DNA from: Bacteroidales bacterium
GTDB taxonomy: Bacteria > Bacteroidota > Bacteroidia > Bacteroidales > UBA3663
Assembly: GCA_017449065.1 (NCBI GenBank)
Contig: JAFSKF010000022.1
Location: forward strand, 1-33,355
Length of the DNA: 33,355 nucleotides
Reading direction: 5' to 3'
This document shows, piece after piece, positions 15,723-24,346 of this stretch. The translations under genes and the position numbers were made by a program. The notes beneath the pieces were generated by a model. The model had not been told where the DNA came from. It made no database searches and worked only from the letters and a program-made list of their open reading frames with translations. The first letter of the stretch is position 1; each line of letters begins with the position of its first letter.

Positions 15723-17000
15723 ATGGTTATGTTGAAAAATAAAACAAAAGTTCTGGCTGCCGCGTTAGCATGCTTGTTGTGTGCCCCATTGGTAGCGCAG
15801 ACAAATAATTCCCCCAAACGGTTAACCATCGGCGGTTATGGCGAAGCGGTGATGTCGCGTATGTTCTATAGCGACAATTACAAACGTTACAGCAATGCCA
15901 GCCTTTACAAAGACGATAACGGTTACGGCCAGTTCGATCTTCCGCATGTAGTTATTTATCTGGGTTACGATTTCGGACACGGATGGTCGATGGGAACGGA
16001 AATCGAGTTCGAACACGGAGGAACTGAAACTGCCGTAGAAATTGAAGAAGAGGAGACCGGCGAATACGAAACCGAAACGGAACGCGGCGGTGAAGTGGCG
16101 CTCGAACAATTCTGGTTGCAGAAGTCTTTCAATAAAGCGTTGAACTTGCGTATGGGACACATTATTGTTCCTGTCGGTGCTACGAATCAGCATCATATGC
16201 CCAACGAGTTCTTTACGGTGTATCGTCCGGAAGGCGAAAGTTCTATTTTGCCTTGTACTTGGCATCAGACAGGTATCAGCCTTTGGGGCAGAGCCGCAGA
16301 TTGGCGTTACGAAGTGCTCTTTATTGCCGGATTGGAAGCCGACTTGTTCGGTGCACAGAATTGGGTGAAAGGCGGATCGGCAAGTCCTTATGAATTCGAT
16401 ATTGCCAATGCCTATGCCGTTGCCGGACGTCTCGATAACTATTCGGTACCGGGTTTACGTATGGCTGTGAGCGGTTATTATGGCAAGACGGCCATCAACT
16501 CGCTGAAGCAGTATAAGTACGATGAACTGGATGGTAATCTGTTGATAGGTGCTTTCGATTTCCACTACAATGCACACAATTGGGTGATTCGTGGTAACTT
16601 CGATTACGGACATTTGTCCGATTCGGAGCAGATTACCAAGCAGAATAAAACCTTGGGCAAGACCTCCGTTTCACCACAGACTTCCGTGGCCAGTGATGCG
16701 ATTGCTGTAGGATGTGAAGCCGGTTATGATATCTTCTCGCAGATTGCGAAGTTGCGTGACAAGCACCAGAAACTGTACCTCTTCGGACGTTACGATTACT
16801 ACGATTCAATGTACAAAACAGCCGGTTCTGTGACAGATAATCCTTGTTGGGAGCGACAGAAGATGACTTTTGGTGTAAACTATAAGCCCATCGATCAGAT
16901 TGTCATCAAGGGCGAGTGGTCGAAGCGCCTGTTGAAGAGCCAGTTCAACGATGAGCCGACCTTGAGTCTGGGTGTAGCTTATAGCGGATTCTTCCAGTGA
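15723..17000 (+). CDS. Outer-membrane beta-barrel (porin-like) protein
   Basis: A 425-residue protein from ATG 15723 (ATG 15729 is an equal alternative; the promoter excludes the longer frame from 15645). The signal peptide is about residues 1-26 (MLKNKTKVLAAALACLLCAPLVAQ after MV). The mature protein has alternating strands with aromatic girdles (LTIGGYGEAVMSRMFY, HVVIYLGYDFGHGWSMGTEI, LNLRMGHIIVPVG, KMTFGVNYKPIDQIVIKGEW) and ends in Phe-Gln (YSGFFQ). GHIIVPVGATNQHHMPN followed by FFTVYRPEGES resembles the phosphate-selective porin O/P-like barrels. An acidic segment EIEEEETGEYETETE (residues near 110-125) is probably an exposed loop and could bind cations. It is the first gene of a unit with imelysin, di-heme protein and CcsBA, so it may pass iron or a chelate; this is inference. 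Confidence 0.75.
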   Translation: MVMLKNKTKVLAAALACLLCAPLVAQTNNSPKRLTIGGYGEAVMSRMFYSDNYKRYSNASLYKDDNGYGQFDLPHVVIYLGYDFGHGWSMGTEIEFEHGGTETAVEIEEEETGEYETETERGGEVALEQFWLQKSFNKALNLRMGHIIVPVGATNQHHMPNEFFTVYRPEGESSILPCTWHQTGISLWGRAADWRYEVLFIAGLEADLFGAQNWVKGGSASPYEFDIANAYAVAGRLDNYSVPGLRMAVSGYYGKTAINSLKQYKYDELDGNLLIGAFDFHYNAHNWVIRGNFDYGHLSDSEQITKQNKTLGKTSVSPQTSVASDAIAVGCEAGYDIFSQIAKLRDKHQKLYLFGRYDYYDSMYKTAGSVTDNPCWERQKMTFGVNYKPIDQIVIKGEWSKRLLKSQFNDEPTLSLGVAYSGFFQ

Positions 17001-17036
17001 TTGATTCAAAACATCTAAAATAAATTATAACTAAAC

Positions 17037-18200
17037 ATGAAAAAGTTCTTTTTGTATTCTTCTTTGTTCGTTGCCGCTTTGGGCATGAACGCTTGTTTCA
17101 CCGCTTGTGATGATGATGATAATAAAGAATCTTCTAACGATTATGATTCTTTTCAGGCCGAAGTTCTCGCCACTTATGTGGATGACGTTGTGATTCCAAC
17201 TTACAAAAGTCTCGCTGATGCGGCTGCTGCATTAGCTGAGGATTGTGAAGATCTCTCTTCTCAAGAAAAGGTTGCCAAAGCCTGCGATGATTGGAAAGAA
17301 GCCCGCAAGTACTGGGAGCGTTCAGAAGCCTTTTTGTTTGGCGCTGCCAGCGATTACAACATCGATCCTCATATCGATTCTTGGCCGCTTGACCTGTCTG
17401 AATTGGCAGAAGTATTGGCTAAAGGCACTATCGAGTCAATGATCGAGAGTGGAACTGCAGGTCAAGGTTTGCTCGGCTTTCATGCAGTCGAATATATCAT
17501 TTTCAAGGAAGGTTCGACTGGCGATGCCTCTAATCGCGTGAAGGATGTTGCCGACATTACTGAGGCAGAAGCTGTTTTTGCGGCTGCGGTATCTGCAGAT
17601 ATGCGCGATCAGTGCTTCCGTCTGGAGGCTGCCTGGGCCGGTTTAGAGAATGTTTCCGCTGAGAAGCAGAAGGCTTTGGAGGAAGCAGAACTGGAGCCGA
17701 CACTCAACTATGGCGAATTGCTGAAGAATGCAGGCTTGGAAGGTAATGTCAAATATAAAACACAGGCTGCCGCTTTTGAAGAAATCATTGCCAATGGTGC
17801 TGCAGATATTGCCAATGAGGTAGGTAACACCAAGATTTCTGACCCAATGAAGTCTCACCAGTGGAGCGACGTTGAGTCTCCTCATTCGTGGAACTCGGTA
17901 ACGGACTTTGTCGATAATATCGTTTCAGTTCGCAATGCTTATTATGGCACACTGGACGGCACCCGCTCCAAGAATTCAGTTTCAGCTCACATTGCTTCTT
18001 TGGACAAGAATCTGGATCAGGATATTCAGGACGCTATTGCCAAAGCAATCGCAGCACTGGAAGCAATGCCACGTCCTTTCCGTAACTACATTTATGCAGA
18101 TACTGATGCTGCCAGCAAGGCTTTGATTCAGGCTGCTGTCGATGCTTGCAACGATTTGGTAGATGAACTGGATGAGGCTACCGAGGCTATTAACAAGTAA
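17037..18200 (+). CDS. Imelysin-family lipoprotein (EfeO/IrpA-like iron-related protein)
   Basis: A 387-residue helical protein. The imelysin signature GxHxxE is present as GFHAVEYIIF (His149, Glu152), and the helical repeat pattern (DWKEARKYWERSEAFLFG, HIDSWPL) is typical. The family is associated with iron uptake and is often iron-regulated; an actual peptidase activity is doubtful for most members. The N-terminus has two possible lipobox cysteines, Cys20 and Cys24; Cys24 followed by DDDDNKESS is favoured because an acidic run after Cys is the lipoprotein export signal to the cell surface in Bacteroidota. It follows the barrel gene by 36 bases and precedes a di-heme protein, a pairing known for imelysin loci. 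A stable hairpin lies just after its stop. Confidence 0.85.
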   Translation: MKKFFLYSSLFVAALGMNACFTACDDDDNKESSNDYDSFQAEVLATYVDDVVIPTYKSLADAAAALAEDCEDLSSQEKVAKACDDWKEARKYWERSEAFLFGAASDYNIDPHIDSWPLDLSELAEVLAKGTIESMIESGTAGQGLLGFHAVEYIIFKEGSTGDASNRVKDVADITEAEAVFAAAVSADMRDQCFRLEAAWAGLENVSAEKQKALEEAELEPTLNYGELLKNAGLEGNVKYKTQAAAFEEIIANGAADIANEVGNTKISDPMKSHQWSDVESPHSWNSVTDFVDNIVSVRNAYYGTLDGTRSKNSVSAHIASLDKNLDQDIQDAIAKAIAALEAMPRPFRNYIYADTDAASKALIQAAVDACNDLVDELDEATEAINK

Positions 18201-18224
18201 GTAATATACCCTTACGACCGCATA

Positions 18225-18249
18225 CCATCCTGCCTTTTGGGCGGGATGG
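18225..18249 (+). promoter_or_regulatory. Intercistronic hairpin without T-tract
   Basis: A 10-base-pair stem, CCATCCTGCC (18225-18234) with GGCGGGATGG (18240-18249), one T-G wobble and a 5-base loop. No T run follows, so it is more likely an mRNA-stabilising or attenuating element between the imelysin and di-heme genes than a full terminator. Confidence 0.55.
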
Positions 18250-18282
18250 CATTGTCGGCTTTATAAATCATTACATAATTAT

Positions 18283-19983
18283 ATGAAAAAACAACTATTT
18301 TTTGTCGGCTTGATGTGTTTCGCCAGCACGCTGTTCTTCAGTTGCGATGACGATGACAACAATGCGAAAGAACCGGAAATCGACGAGTCGGTAGCCGAGC
18401 AATACTACACGGGTGGTAAATTAGGTACGGCGTTTATTTCCACTTCTTCTGCCTACGAGCAGCCGACTCCAGCAGTAGAGGAGAATGGCATGTTCCTGAT
18501 GTTCAACCGAGGCGAGAAGATGTTCGAGAAGCCGTTTACCTCAAACAGGAACGGTGGTGAACGTGAGGGCTTGGGTCCTTTGTATCTGCGTACTTCCTGC
18601 TTGCATTGCCATCCGGGGTACGGACACGGAAAAGTGCAGCCTAACGGCTCGTTCAATACAAACGAAGTAGGTAACGGTTATCTGCTGGTAGTTTATGATC
18701 CTACTACCGAGAACTATGTCACCTGGTTGGCAGGCATGCCGCAGAGCCATGCTGTCGGTCCGTTCAAGGATCCTTTGGATGAAACCAAGATTACCATCGA
18801 GTGGAAGCCATTCACCGATGAGTGGAACAATACTTTCCCCGATGGCGAAACCTATTCATTGCAATATCCGGAAGTAACCCTTCCTCAGGAGGCTGTCTAT
18901 GTCATCAATCAGGGCTATTCGGATGCTACTACCAGCAATTACGAAGTGCGTCTGGAGAGTACCATCGGTATTTACGGTACCGGTTTGACCGATGCTATTC
19001 CTGACGATTCCATTACTGCCCAGTGGGCCAAAGAAGAAGCAGCCTACGACAAGGGTTACATCAAGAACTTCCGAAAGGCTTGGTTCAGCAACGGACAGTG
19101 GCAGACTTATTATAGCAATGCCGCTCAGGGTGACGGCACACCTTATGTGCGTCGTTACACTTACGCAATGTCGCGTGGTCCGATTCTCGATGCTGCAGGC
19201 GCCAATGCTATCTGGAATATCACAAACGTAACCCGTTCGGATCGTCGTTACAATTATCTCGACTTGAACGGAAAGATCTATGCCACTTACGCATCGAAGG
19301 ATCCGGAAGTACAGGCTGCATTCCCCCAGTGGATTGCCACGCAGGCCGATCCTGCTGTCCATCCGAATTGGTTCGATGAGAACCTTTCGGTGGAAGAACG
19401 CATCTTCCATTATCTGACCGACAAGGATTTGGATGTCGAGATGTCGGATGACGACTATGTGAACTTCATGGTTTGGCATCGTGGCTTGGCTGTACCTGCT
19501 GCCCGAAATATCGAGGCTGACAACATTCAGGCCGGCAAGAAACTGTTCGAACAGATTGGTTGTGCCCAGTGCCACCGTCCAAGTTGGACCACCGGTCCGG
19601 ATAATGTGGCCGATCCGAACAATTTCATGGTGGTCGATCCGTCGAGCAGCTATTACGGCAAGTCGCTGGCTTCGCTGATGCCACGTTATCCGAACCAGAA
19701 GATCTGGCCTTATTCAGATTTCGTGCAGCATAAGCTTTTTATGCAGAACGATATCCGCACCGGCTGGTGCCGCACAACACCTTTGTGGGGTCGTGGCCTG
19801 CATCAGATCTGTTCGGGTTCTGCCACTGCCGATCGTCTGCATGATTGCCGTGCACGTAACGTCATCGAAGCCATTATGTGGCACGGGAACGTAAATTCCG
19901 ATGCACGTTCAACGGTCGAGAGATTCCGCAATCTGACGGCTTCCGAGCGTCAGTCGATTGTCGAGTTTATCGATGCTATTTGA
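18283..19983 (+). CDS. Di-heme c-type cytochrome lipoprotein (DUF1111 / DHOR family)
   Basis: A 566-residue protein. Lipobox FFSC (Cys21) is followed by DDDDNN, an acidic surface-export-type signal. Two covalent heme sites are visible: CLHCH at residues 106-110 and CAQCH at 427-431. The late motif WCRTTPLWGRGL and the spacing match the di-heme oxidoreductase family once called thiol oxidoreductase (DUF1111), distantly related to MauG/CcpA peroxidases. Members occur beside imelysin genes in iron-regulated loci; the reaction is not established, but redox handling of iron or electrons is a reasonable inference. Heme attachment could be supplied by the CcsBA protein encoded 27 bases downstream. 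The start ATG follows the intercistronic hairpin by 33 bases, with no promoter between. Confidence 0.87.
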   Translation: MKKQLFFVGLMCFASTLFFSCDDDDNNAKEPEIDESVAEQYYTGGKLGTAFISTSSAYEQPTPAVEENGMFLMFNRGEKMFEKPFTSNRNGGEREGLGPLYLRTSCLHCHPGYGHGKVQPNGSFNTNEVGNGYLLVVYDPTTENYVTWLAGMPQSHAVGPFKDPLDETKITIEWKPFTDEWNNTFPDGETYSLQYPEVTLPQEAVYVINQGYSDATTSNYEVRLESTIGIYGTGLTDAIPDDSITAQWAKEEAAYDKGYIKNFRKAWFSNGQWQTYYSNAAQGDGTPYVRRYTYAMSRGPILDAAGANAIWNITNVTRSDRRYNYLDLNGKIYATYASKDPEVQAAFPQWIATQADPAVHPNWFDENLSVEERIFHYLTDKDLDVEMSDDDYVNFMVWHRGLAVPAARNIEADNIQAGKKLFEQIGCAQCHRPSWTTGPDNVADPNNFMVVDPSSSYYGKSLASLMPRYPNQKIWPYSDFVQHKLFMQNDIRTGWCRTTPLWGRGLHQICSGSATADRLHDCRARNVIEAIMWHGNVNSDARSTVERFRNLTASERQSIVEFIDAI

Positions 19984-20010
19984 TTTCTTACGATTTCAGG
20001 GATACTATTG

Positions 20011-21996
20011 ATGTTAAAAAAAATCCCATTCATAGGGTTAGTTGCGGTCATCATGGTTATGGTGACTGCAACTTTCGTCGAAAAGACAACCGGATCGGCT
20101 GCCGGAATCTATGGTTCCTGGTGGTTCGCCGCTCTTTGGGCAGTACTGGTTGTTTTTTCGTTAATTTATATTTTCAGACGGAAAATGCAGCGTCGTCCGG
20201 TGCTCCTTCTTCTCCATTTGTCGTTTGTGGTGATTCTGGTGGGAGCCTTGGTGACGCATATCTGGGGAGAACAGGAGGTAATCCGGTTGCGGTTGGGAGA
20301 AGAGAATCATACTTACCCGTTTACGGTTTCCTTGCTCAGCTTCGAAGTGAAGAACTATCCTTCTACGCAGACTCCCATGGATTATGTTTCGCTCATCAAA
20401 GCCGGCGACAAAGAACTTCAGATCAGTATGAACCACATTGCCGAGTATCGCGGCTATCGTTTCTATCAGACGGCCTATGATCCGGATGAGGAAGGCACGG
20501 TGCTGACGGTGAGTCACGATCCGTGGGGCATCGGCATTACCTATGTGGGGTATGCTTTGCTGTTCATTTCGATGTTTTTATTGCTGATACTGCCGCATGA
20601 GGGTTTCCGACAGGCGCTGAAAAAATTGTCGGTGCTGATTGTGTTGGCCTTCCTGTCGGTATCGGCCACCGCCCAAACAGCTCCCAAAGTGCTGCCCGAC
20701 AGTTTGGCAGAGAAGTTCTGCGACCTGTATGTATATTACAACGGACGCATTTGCCCGGTGCAGACCGTAGCCCGCGATGTGACCATCAAACTGTATGGCA
20801 AACCTACCTATCGCGGTTTTTCGGCCGAACAGGTGTTTTCGGGATGGATGCTTTTTCCGACCCAGTGGTACAAGGAGCCGCTGAAGAAGACCAAGAACCT
20901 GGCGCAGGAAAACGAGCAGAAGGCGATTCTGCAGATGATTGTGAACGGACAGTTCCTGAAGATCTATCCTTACAACGGACAATGGTATGGCATCGGTGAC
21001 CATATCCCGTCGGAAATGGGGGAACAGAACTGGTTCTTTGTCCGGAAATCGATGGATTATGTGGCTGAACTGGCCATACAAAAAGACTACAAGCAGTTGA
21101 GTTACACGCTCGATAAAATACGGAAATACCAGTTAGAGAATGCCGAATCATTGCCTTCGCCAGTGGTAATGCGCGCAGAGAAGGTTTATAACAGCTATAA
21201 CTTCACGCGTCCGTTGGCGATGCTGTTCGCAACCTTGGGCATTTTGCTGTTTATTGTTTATCTCCGGTATTGGCTGAAGGGAAAGGATGTGCCGAAACTC
21301 CTAAGAGTCGTTGTGACCTTCGTGCTGGTCGTTGTGGCTTTGTATCTGGCAGCATTCATCGGTTTGCGCTGGTTCGTTTCCGGACACCTGCCTCTCACCA
21401 ACGGACACGAGACGATGCAGTTCCTTGCTCTTTTGGTGATGGTGCTGACATTGCTGTTGCAACGAAAGTTTGTGCTGATTATACCTTTCGGTTATCTGTT
21501 GGCCGGATTGACGCTGTTGGTTTCGATGATGGGACAGTCGAACCCGCAAATCACTCCGCTGATGCCTGTTTTGGCGTCGCCCCTGCTTTCGTCGCACGTT
21601 TGCATCATCATGCTGGCCTATTCGTTGTTGGCTTTCACGTTTCTAAACGGACTGACCGGTTTGTTCCTGAAGGACGGGAAAAAGGTGGGGCTGTTGTGCG
21701 ACATTTCACACGCGATGCTGTTTCCGGCTCTTTTCTGTATGGCTGCCGGTATTTTTATCGGTGCTATTTGGGCGAACCTGAGTTGGGGACGCTATTGGGG
21801 TTGGGATCCCAAAGAGGTTTGGGCGCTGATTACGTTTTTGGTTTATTGTTTCGCCCTGCACGGACAAAGTCTTCCGTGGTTCCGCCATCCGAAGCACTTT
21901 CATCTCTTCATGGTGCTTGCCTTTCTGACCGTACTGATGACTTACTTCGGTGTGAATTTTATCTTAGGCGGTATGCACAGTTATGCCAACCAATAA
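20011..21996 (+). CDS. ccsA: Fused cytochrome c synthetase CcsBA (system II)
   Basis: A 661-residue membrane protein from ATG 20011 (the preceding TTG codon is not needed). The N-terminal third is ResB/CcsB-like with membrane spans near 8-25, 32-48 and 62-80 and another near 170-190, and a soluble stretch between. After a periplasmic region (about 225-390), the C-terminal part is CcsA with several spans and the WWD heme-handling motif at 592-604 (WGRYWGWDPKEVW). Candidate external heme-ligand histidines are in LLSSHVCIIML and the terminal GGMHSYANQ. The enzyme exports heme and ligates it to CxxCH motifs outside the inner membrane. In Bacteroides relatives this gene commonly accompanies nrfHA; here it follows the di-heme protein, its likely substrate. 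It is at the lower end of the size range for fused forms. Confidence 0.88.
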   Translation: MLKKIPFIGLVAVIMVMVTATFVEKTTGSAAGIYGSWWFAALWAVLVVFSLIYIFRRKMQRRPVLLLLHLSFVVILVGALVTHIWGEQEVIRLRLGEENHTYPFTVSLLSFEVKNYPSTQTPMDYVSLIKAGDKELQISMNHIAEYRGYRFYQTAYDPDEEGTVLTVSHDPWGIGITYVGYALLFISMFLLLILPHEGFRQALKKLSVLIVLAFLSVSATAQTAPKVLPDSLAEKFCDLYVYYNGRICPVQTVARDVTIKLYGKPTYRGFSAEQVFSGWMLFPTQWYKEPLKKTKNLAQENEQKAILQMIVNGQFLKIYPYNGQWYGIGDHIPSEMGEQNWFFVRKSMDYVAELAIQKDYKQLSYTLDKIRKYQLENAESLPSPVVMRAEKVYNSYNFTRPLAMLFATLGILLFIVYLRYWLKGKDVPKLLRVVVTFVLVVVALYLAAFIGLRWFVSGHLPLTNGHETMQFLALLVMVLTLLLQRKFVLIIPFGYLLAGLTLLVSMMGQSNPQITPLMPVLASPLLSSHVCIIMLAYSLLAFTFLNGLTGLFLKDGKKVGLLCDISHAMLFPALFCMAAGIFIGAIWANLSWGRYWGWDPKEVWALITFLVYCFALHGQSLPWFRHPKHFHLFMVLAFLTVLMTYFGVNFILGGMHSYANQ

Positions 21997-22012
21997 TCGA
22001 ATCAGTCAGATT

Positions 22013-22065
22013 TAGTGAAATTTCGCACGTAAATTTTGATAATTGTGCAAATTTCACTATCTTTG
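22013..22065 (+). promoter_or_regulatory. Promoter embedded in a long inverted repeat
   Basis: TTTG (22035-22038), 19 bases, TATCTTTG (22058-22065) form a full promoter. A perfect 11-base inverted repeat, TAGTGAAATTT (22013-22023) and AAATTTCACTA (22049-22059), extended by GCAC/GTGC after a one-base bulge, encloses the -33 element and touches the -7. It could be an operator or the terminator of the preceding operon. Confidence 0.7.
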
Positions 22066-22088
22066 TGCCGTCTTAGGCCAAAAAATCA

Positions 22089-23231
22089 ATGCAGACAACA
22101 CAATATCATTGGTCAGAAATCGGTGTTTGCGCCGAAGTGTCGTGTTTCGAATCGGAAGCGTCGCTGAATGAAGTGGTGGAGTATCATGTGATGCTCCATG
22201 TCTTGTCTGCTAAAGACCTGTTCGAAGCACAGTACGACCGTTTACGGAAGGCTGAAGCACTTTTATTTCAGGAACCGAAGTTGCAGGGAATGCAAGTGGT
22301 TTTGAAGCGGGTGTTTTTGAGTGATGCCGCCAATCAGGCTTCCTTTTTGCCCAATGAGGTATGTTTGTCTTGCATTCAGCAGCCTCCGCTTGACGGATCG
22401 AAAATCGCCGAGTGGCTTTATTTACAGAAGGGCAGTCAGGTGAGCCATCAAAAGGGTTGTGTTGTGGTGGATCATAACGGATACCGCCATCTTTTTCAAG
22501 GTCGGATGCTTTGCTCGTCCGGCGATTCCTATACACAGACAAAGACGTTATTAGCACAATATGGAACCACTCTCCAAGGGTTCAGTGCCACCTTGTCCGA
22601 TCATTGTTTGCGCACGTGGTTCTTTGTGCGCGATGTGGACACCCAGTATGCCGGCTTGGTAAAAGCTCGTCGGGAATATTTTGCTGAACAAGGCTTAAAC
22701 GCACATACCCATTTCATTGCATCGACCGGTATTGGCGGAGTGCCGGAAAGCGGAAATGCCATCGTCCAGATGGGAGCCTATGCCTTGATGGGGTTCGCTC
22801 CTGAACAGTTACGTTATTTGCAGGCTCTGTCGCACATGAGCCCGACCGCGCAATACGGTGTCACTTTCGAACGGGGTACGCTGGTTGAATATGGCGATAG
22901 GGCACAGATTTTTGTTTCGGGTACAGCATCTATCGATTCTCAGGGTCAGGTGATGCATGTGGGCGATATTGTCGGACAGACGAAACGTATGTGGGAGAAT
23001 GTGGAATGTCTGCTGGCTGAAGGCAATGCCGGTTTGGAGGATATCGCGCAGATGATTGTCTATTTGCGCGATGGTGCTGATTACGCGGTTGTGAAGGAAA
23101 TGTTCGAACGGAAATTCCCTGGCGTTCCGAAAGTAATCACTCTGGCTCCGATTTGCCGGCCTTCGTGGCTCATCGAAATGGAATGTATAGCGGTGGTTCA
23201 TCGTGATAACTCAAAATACCGTAATTTCTGA
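22089..23231 (+). CDS. Chorismatase-like / RidA (YjgF) family protein
   Basis: A 380-residue cytoplasmic protein. The central part (about 170-250; LRTWFFVRDVDTQYAGLVKARR, HFIASTGIGG) resembles chorismatase FkbO/Hyg5-type proteins, and about 255-372 is a YjgF/RidA-fold domain (YGDRAQIFVSGTASIDSQGQ, VGDIVGQTKRMWENVECLL, IVYLRDGADYAVV, CRPSWLIEMECIAV). The final RPSWLIEMECIAV keeps the Arg, Glu and Cys-like positions expected of active RidA-type pockets. In streptomycetes the Hyg5/FkbO relatives hydrolyse chorismate to small aromatic or dihydroxy acids; no such pathway genes are visible here, so substrate is unknown. Its stop TGA shares a base with the next start codon (TGATG), so it is cotranslated with the lipoprotein gene downstream. 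Confidence 0.7.
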   Translation: MQTTQYHWSEIGVCAEVSCFESEASLNEVVEYHVMLHVLSAKDLFEAQYDRLRKAEALLFQEPKLQGMQVVLKRVFLSDAANQASFLPNEVCLSCIQQPPLDGSKIAEWLYLQKGSQVSHQKGCVVVDHNGYRHLFQGRMLCSSGDSYTQTKTLLAQYGTTLQGFSATLSDHCLRTWFFVRDVDTQYAGLVKARREYFAEQGLNAHTHFIASTGIGGVPESGNAIVQMGAYALMGFAPEQLRYLQALSHMSPTAQYGVTFERGTLVEYGDRAQIFVSGTASIDSQGQVMHVGDIVGQTKRMWENVECLLAEGNAGLEDIAQMIVYLRDGADYAVVKEMFERKFPGVPKVITLAPICRPSWLIEMECIAVVHRDNSKYRNF

Positions 23232-24286
23232 TGAAAAAGATACTGTCGTTGTCGGGCTTCTTGGTTGCCCTCTTTCTGTTGGTTGCCTGTTCGGAGGAAC
23301 ATCGTCGCGTCTCGAAAGGCGTCCCTTATATCTTGACTGGAACTTTGTGGCAGGATTCTGTGACGGTTGACAGTGTCGTTACGCTGATGGTCGATCGTCA
23401 TGAAACTTGTTTTTCGGTGGTAGGTGATACGATTCCAGAGTTCGAGGAGATAGAACTGCCCGTTATGCAAGGACGCTTCTCCTACGAAGGACACGCACCC
23501 ATCGATGCTGACGAGCTTTTCATCGCTGACCAGCACGGACATGTTGCACGTCTGTACGGAACATCTGGAGCATCGCTGACGGTTGAGGTGCTGTCAACGG
23601 GTAAGGTTGAGGTCTCTACTTCCGATTCTTCCGCTTTATGCAAAGCGCTTCTGCTGCGCGATTCCATCCCGTTCCTCGATTCGATGACGGTGCGTCGTGC
23701 ATTGGGTAAACTGCCGGAATCAGCCAAGCCCGCCTGGCTGACCGATTGCATTGATCTGGAATTAGCACAGAAGTCACGGCCTTTACATAAGAATTTCCGC
23801 CTGCCTCGCACTACGGTAGCTTTGTCTGACACCACCTATGGCTTTTTGGATAGTCGTCCGGAGTCGCTGGTGCTCTTGTTTTGGGCGGCCTACGATTCTG
23901 CATCCGTCGATTCTTTGAAAGTGTTCCGCCAGATTGCCCGTGATTACGGTTTATATACCGATGCTAAAACTTTCGAGAAAGACAAGTCACCCACACGAAG
24001 TCAAAAAGCCCACCGTATCGAGTTGATGAGTGTTTGCCTCTATGCTGCAGACAGCGCCTCGTGGCAAGCAACGGTAAAGGATATTCCCGGCAAGCACGTA
24101 TTGCTGCCTGGTGGATTCGCCCATCCTTTGGCTTCTGGCTGTCAGGTCAACCGGTTGCCCTTCCTTTTGATGGTCGATCGTTTCAGCAATTACCAGACAC
24201 ACAACCAATGGGGTGCCGATCTTTATCGCTTCCTCAATCGCACACCATTGAACAGTGATTTGAACAAACACCTTTCTGTGAGGTAA
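23231..24286 (+). CDS. Lipoprotein, DUF4369/thioredoxin-like fold without CxxC
   Basis: A 351-residue protein with lipobox LLVAC (Cys20) followed by SEEH. Residues about 35-125 (YILTGTLWQD, LPVMQGRFSYEGHAPIDADELFIAD) look like the N-terminal beta domain DUF4369 that precedes thioredoxin domains in Bacteroidota. Residues about 195-340 have a thioredoxin-like order of elements (LVLLFWAAYDSASVDSLKVFRQIARDY in short form, then a late NRLPFLLMVDRFSNY resembling the cis-Pro strand), but the usual WCxxC is WAAYDS, so it cannot act as a disulfide reductase. It may be a binding or scaffold protein. Translation is coupled by a one-base overlap to the chorismatase-like gene. Function unknown. Confidence 0.6.
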   Translation: MKKILSLSGFLVALFLLVACSEEHRRVSKGVPYILTGTLWQDSVTVDSVVTLMVDRHETCFSVVGDTIPEFEEIELPVMQGRFSYEGHAPIDADELFIADQHGHVARLYGTSGASLTVEVLSTGKVEVSTSDSSALCKALLLRDSIPFLDSMTVRRALGKLPESAKPAWLTDCIDLELAQKSRPLHKNFRLPRTTVALSDTTYGFLDSRPESLVLLFWAAYDSASVDSLKVFRQIARDYGLYTDAKTFEKDKSPTRSQKAHRIELMSVCLYAADSASWQATVKDIPGKHVLLPGGFAHPLASGCQVNRLPFLLMVDRFSNYQTHNQWGADLYRFLNRTPLNSDLNKHLSVR

Positions 24287-24346
24287 TTGTTCACGAACTT
24301 TTAGCATAATAGACCATATTATCCTATCATTTTGCTTCTTTGAACC

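Noticed and set aside
21270..22076. 268-residue plus-strand frame overlapping ccsA
   Set aside because: It is out of frame with the WWD-containing CcsBA protein and has no signal or domain.
24287..24346. Possible promoter before comM (TATCATTTTG)
   Set aside because: Spacing within the -7 element is wrong and no TTTG lies at the right distance; the gene may be read from upstream.
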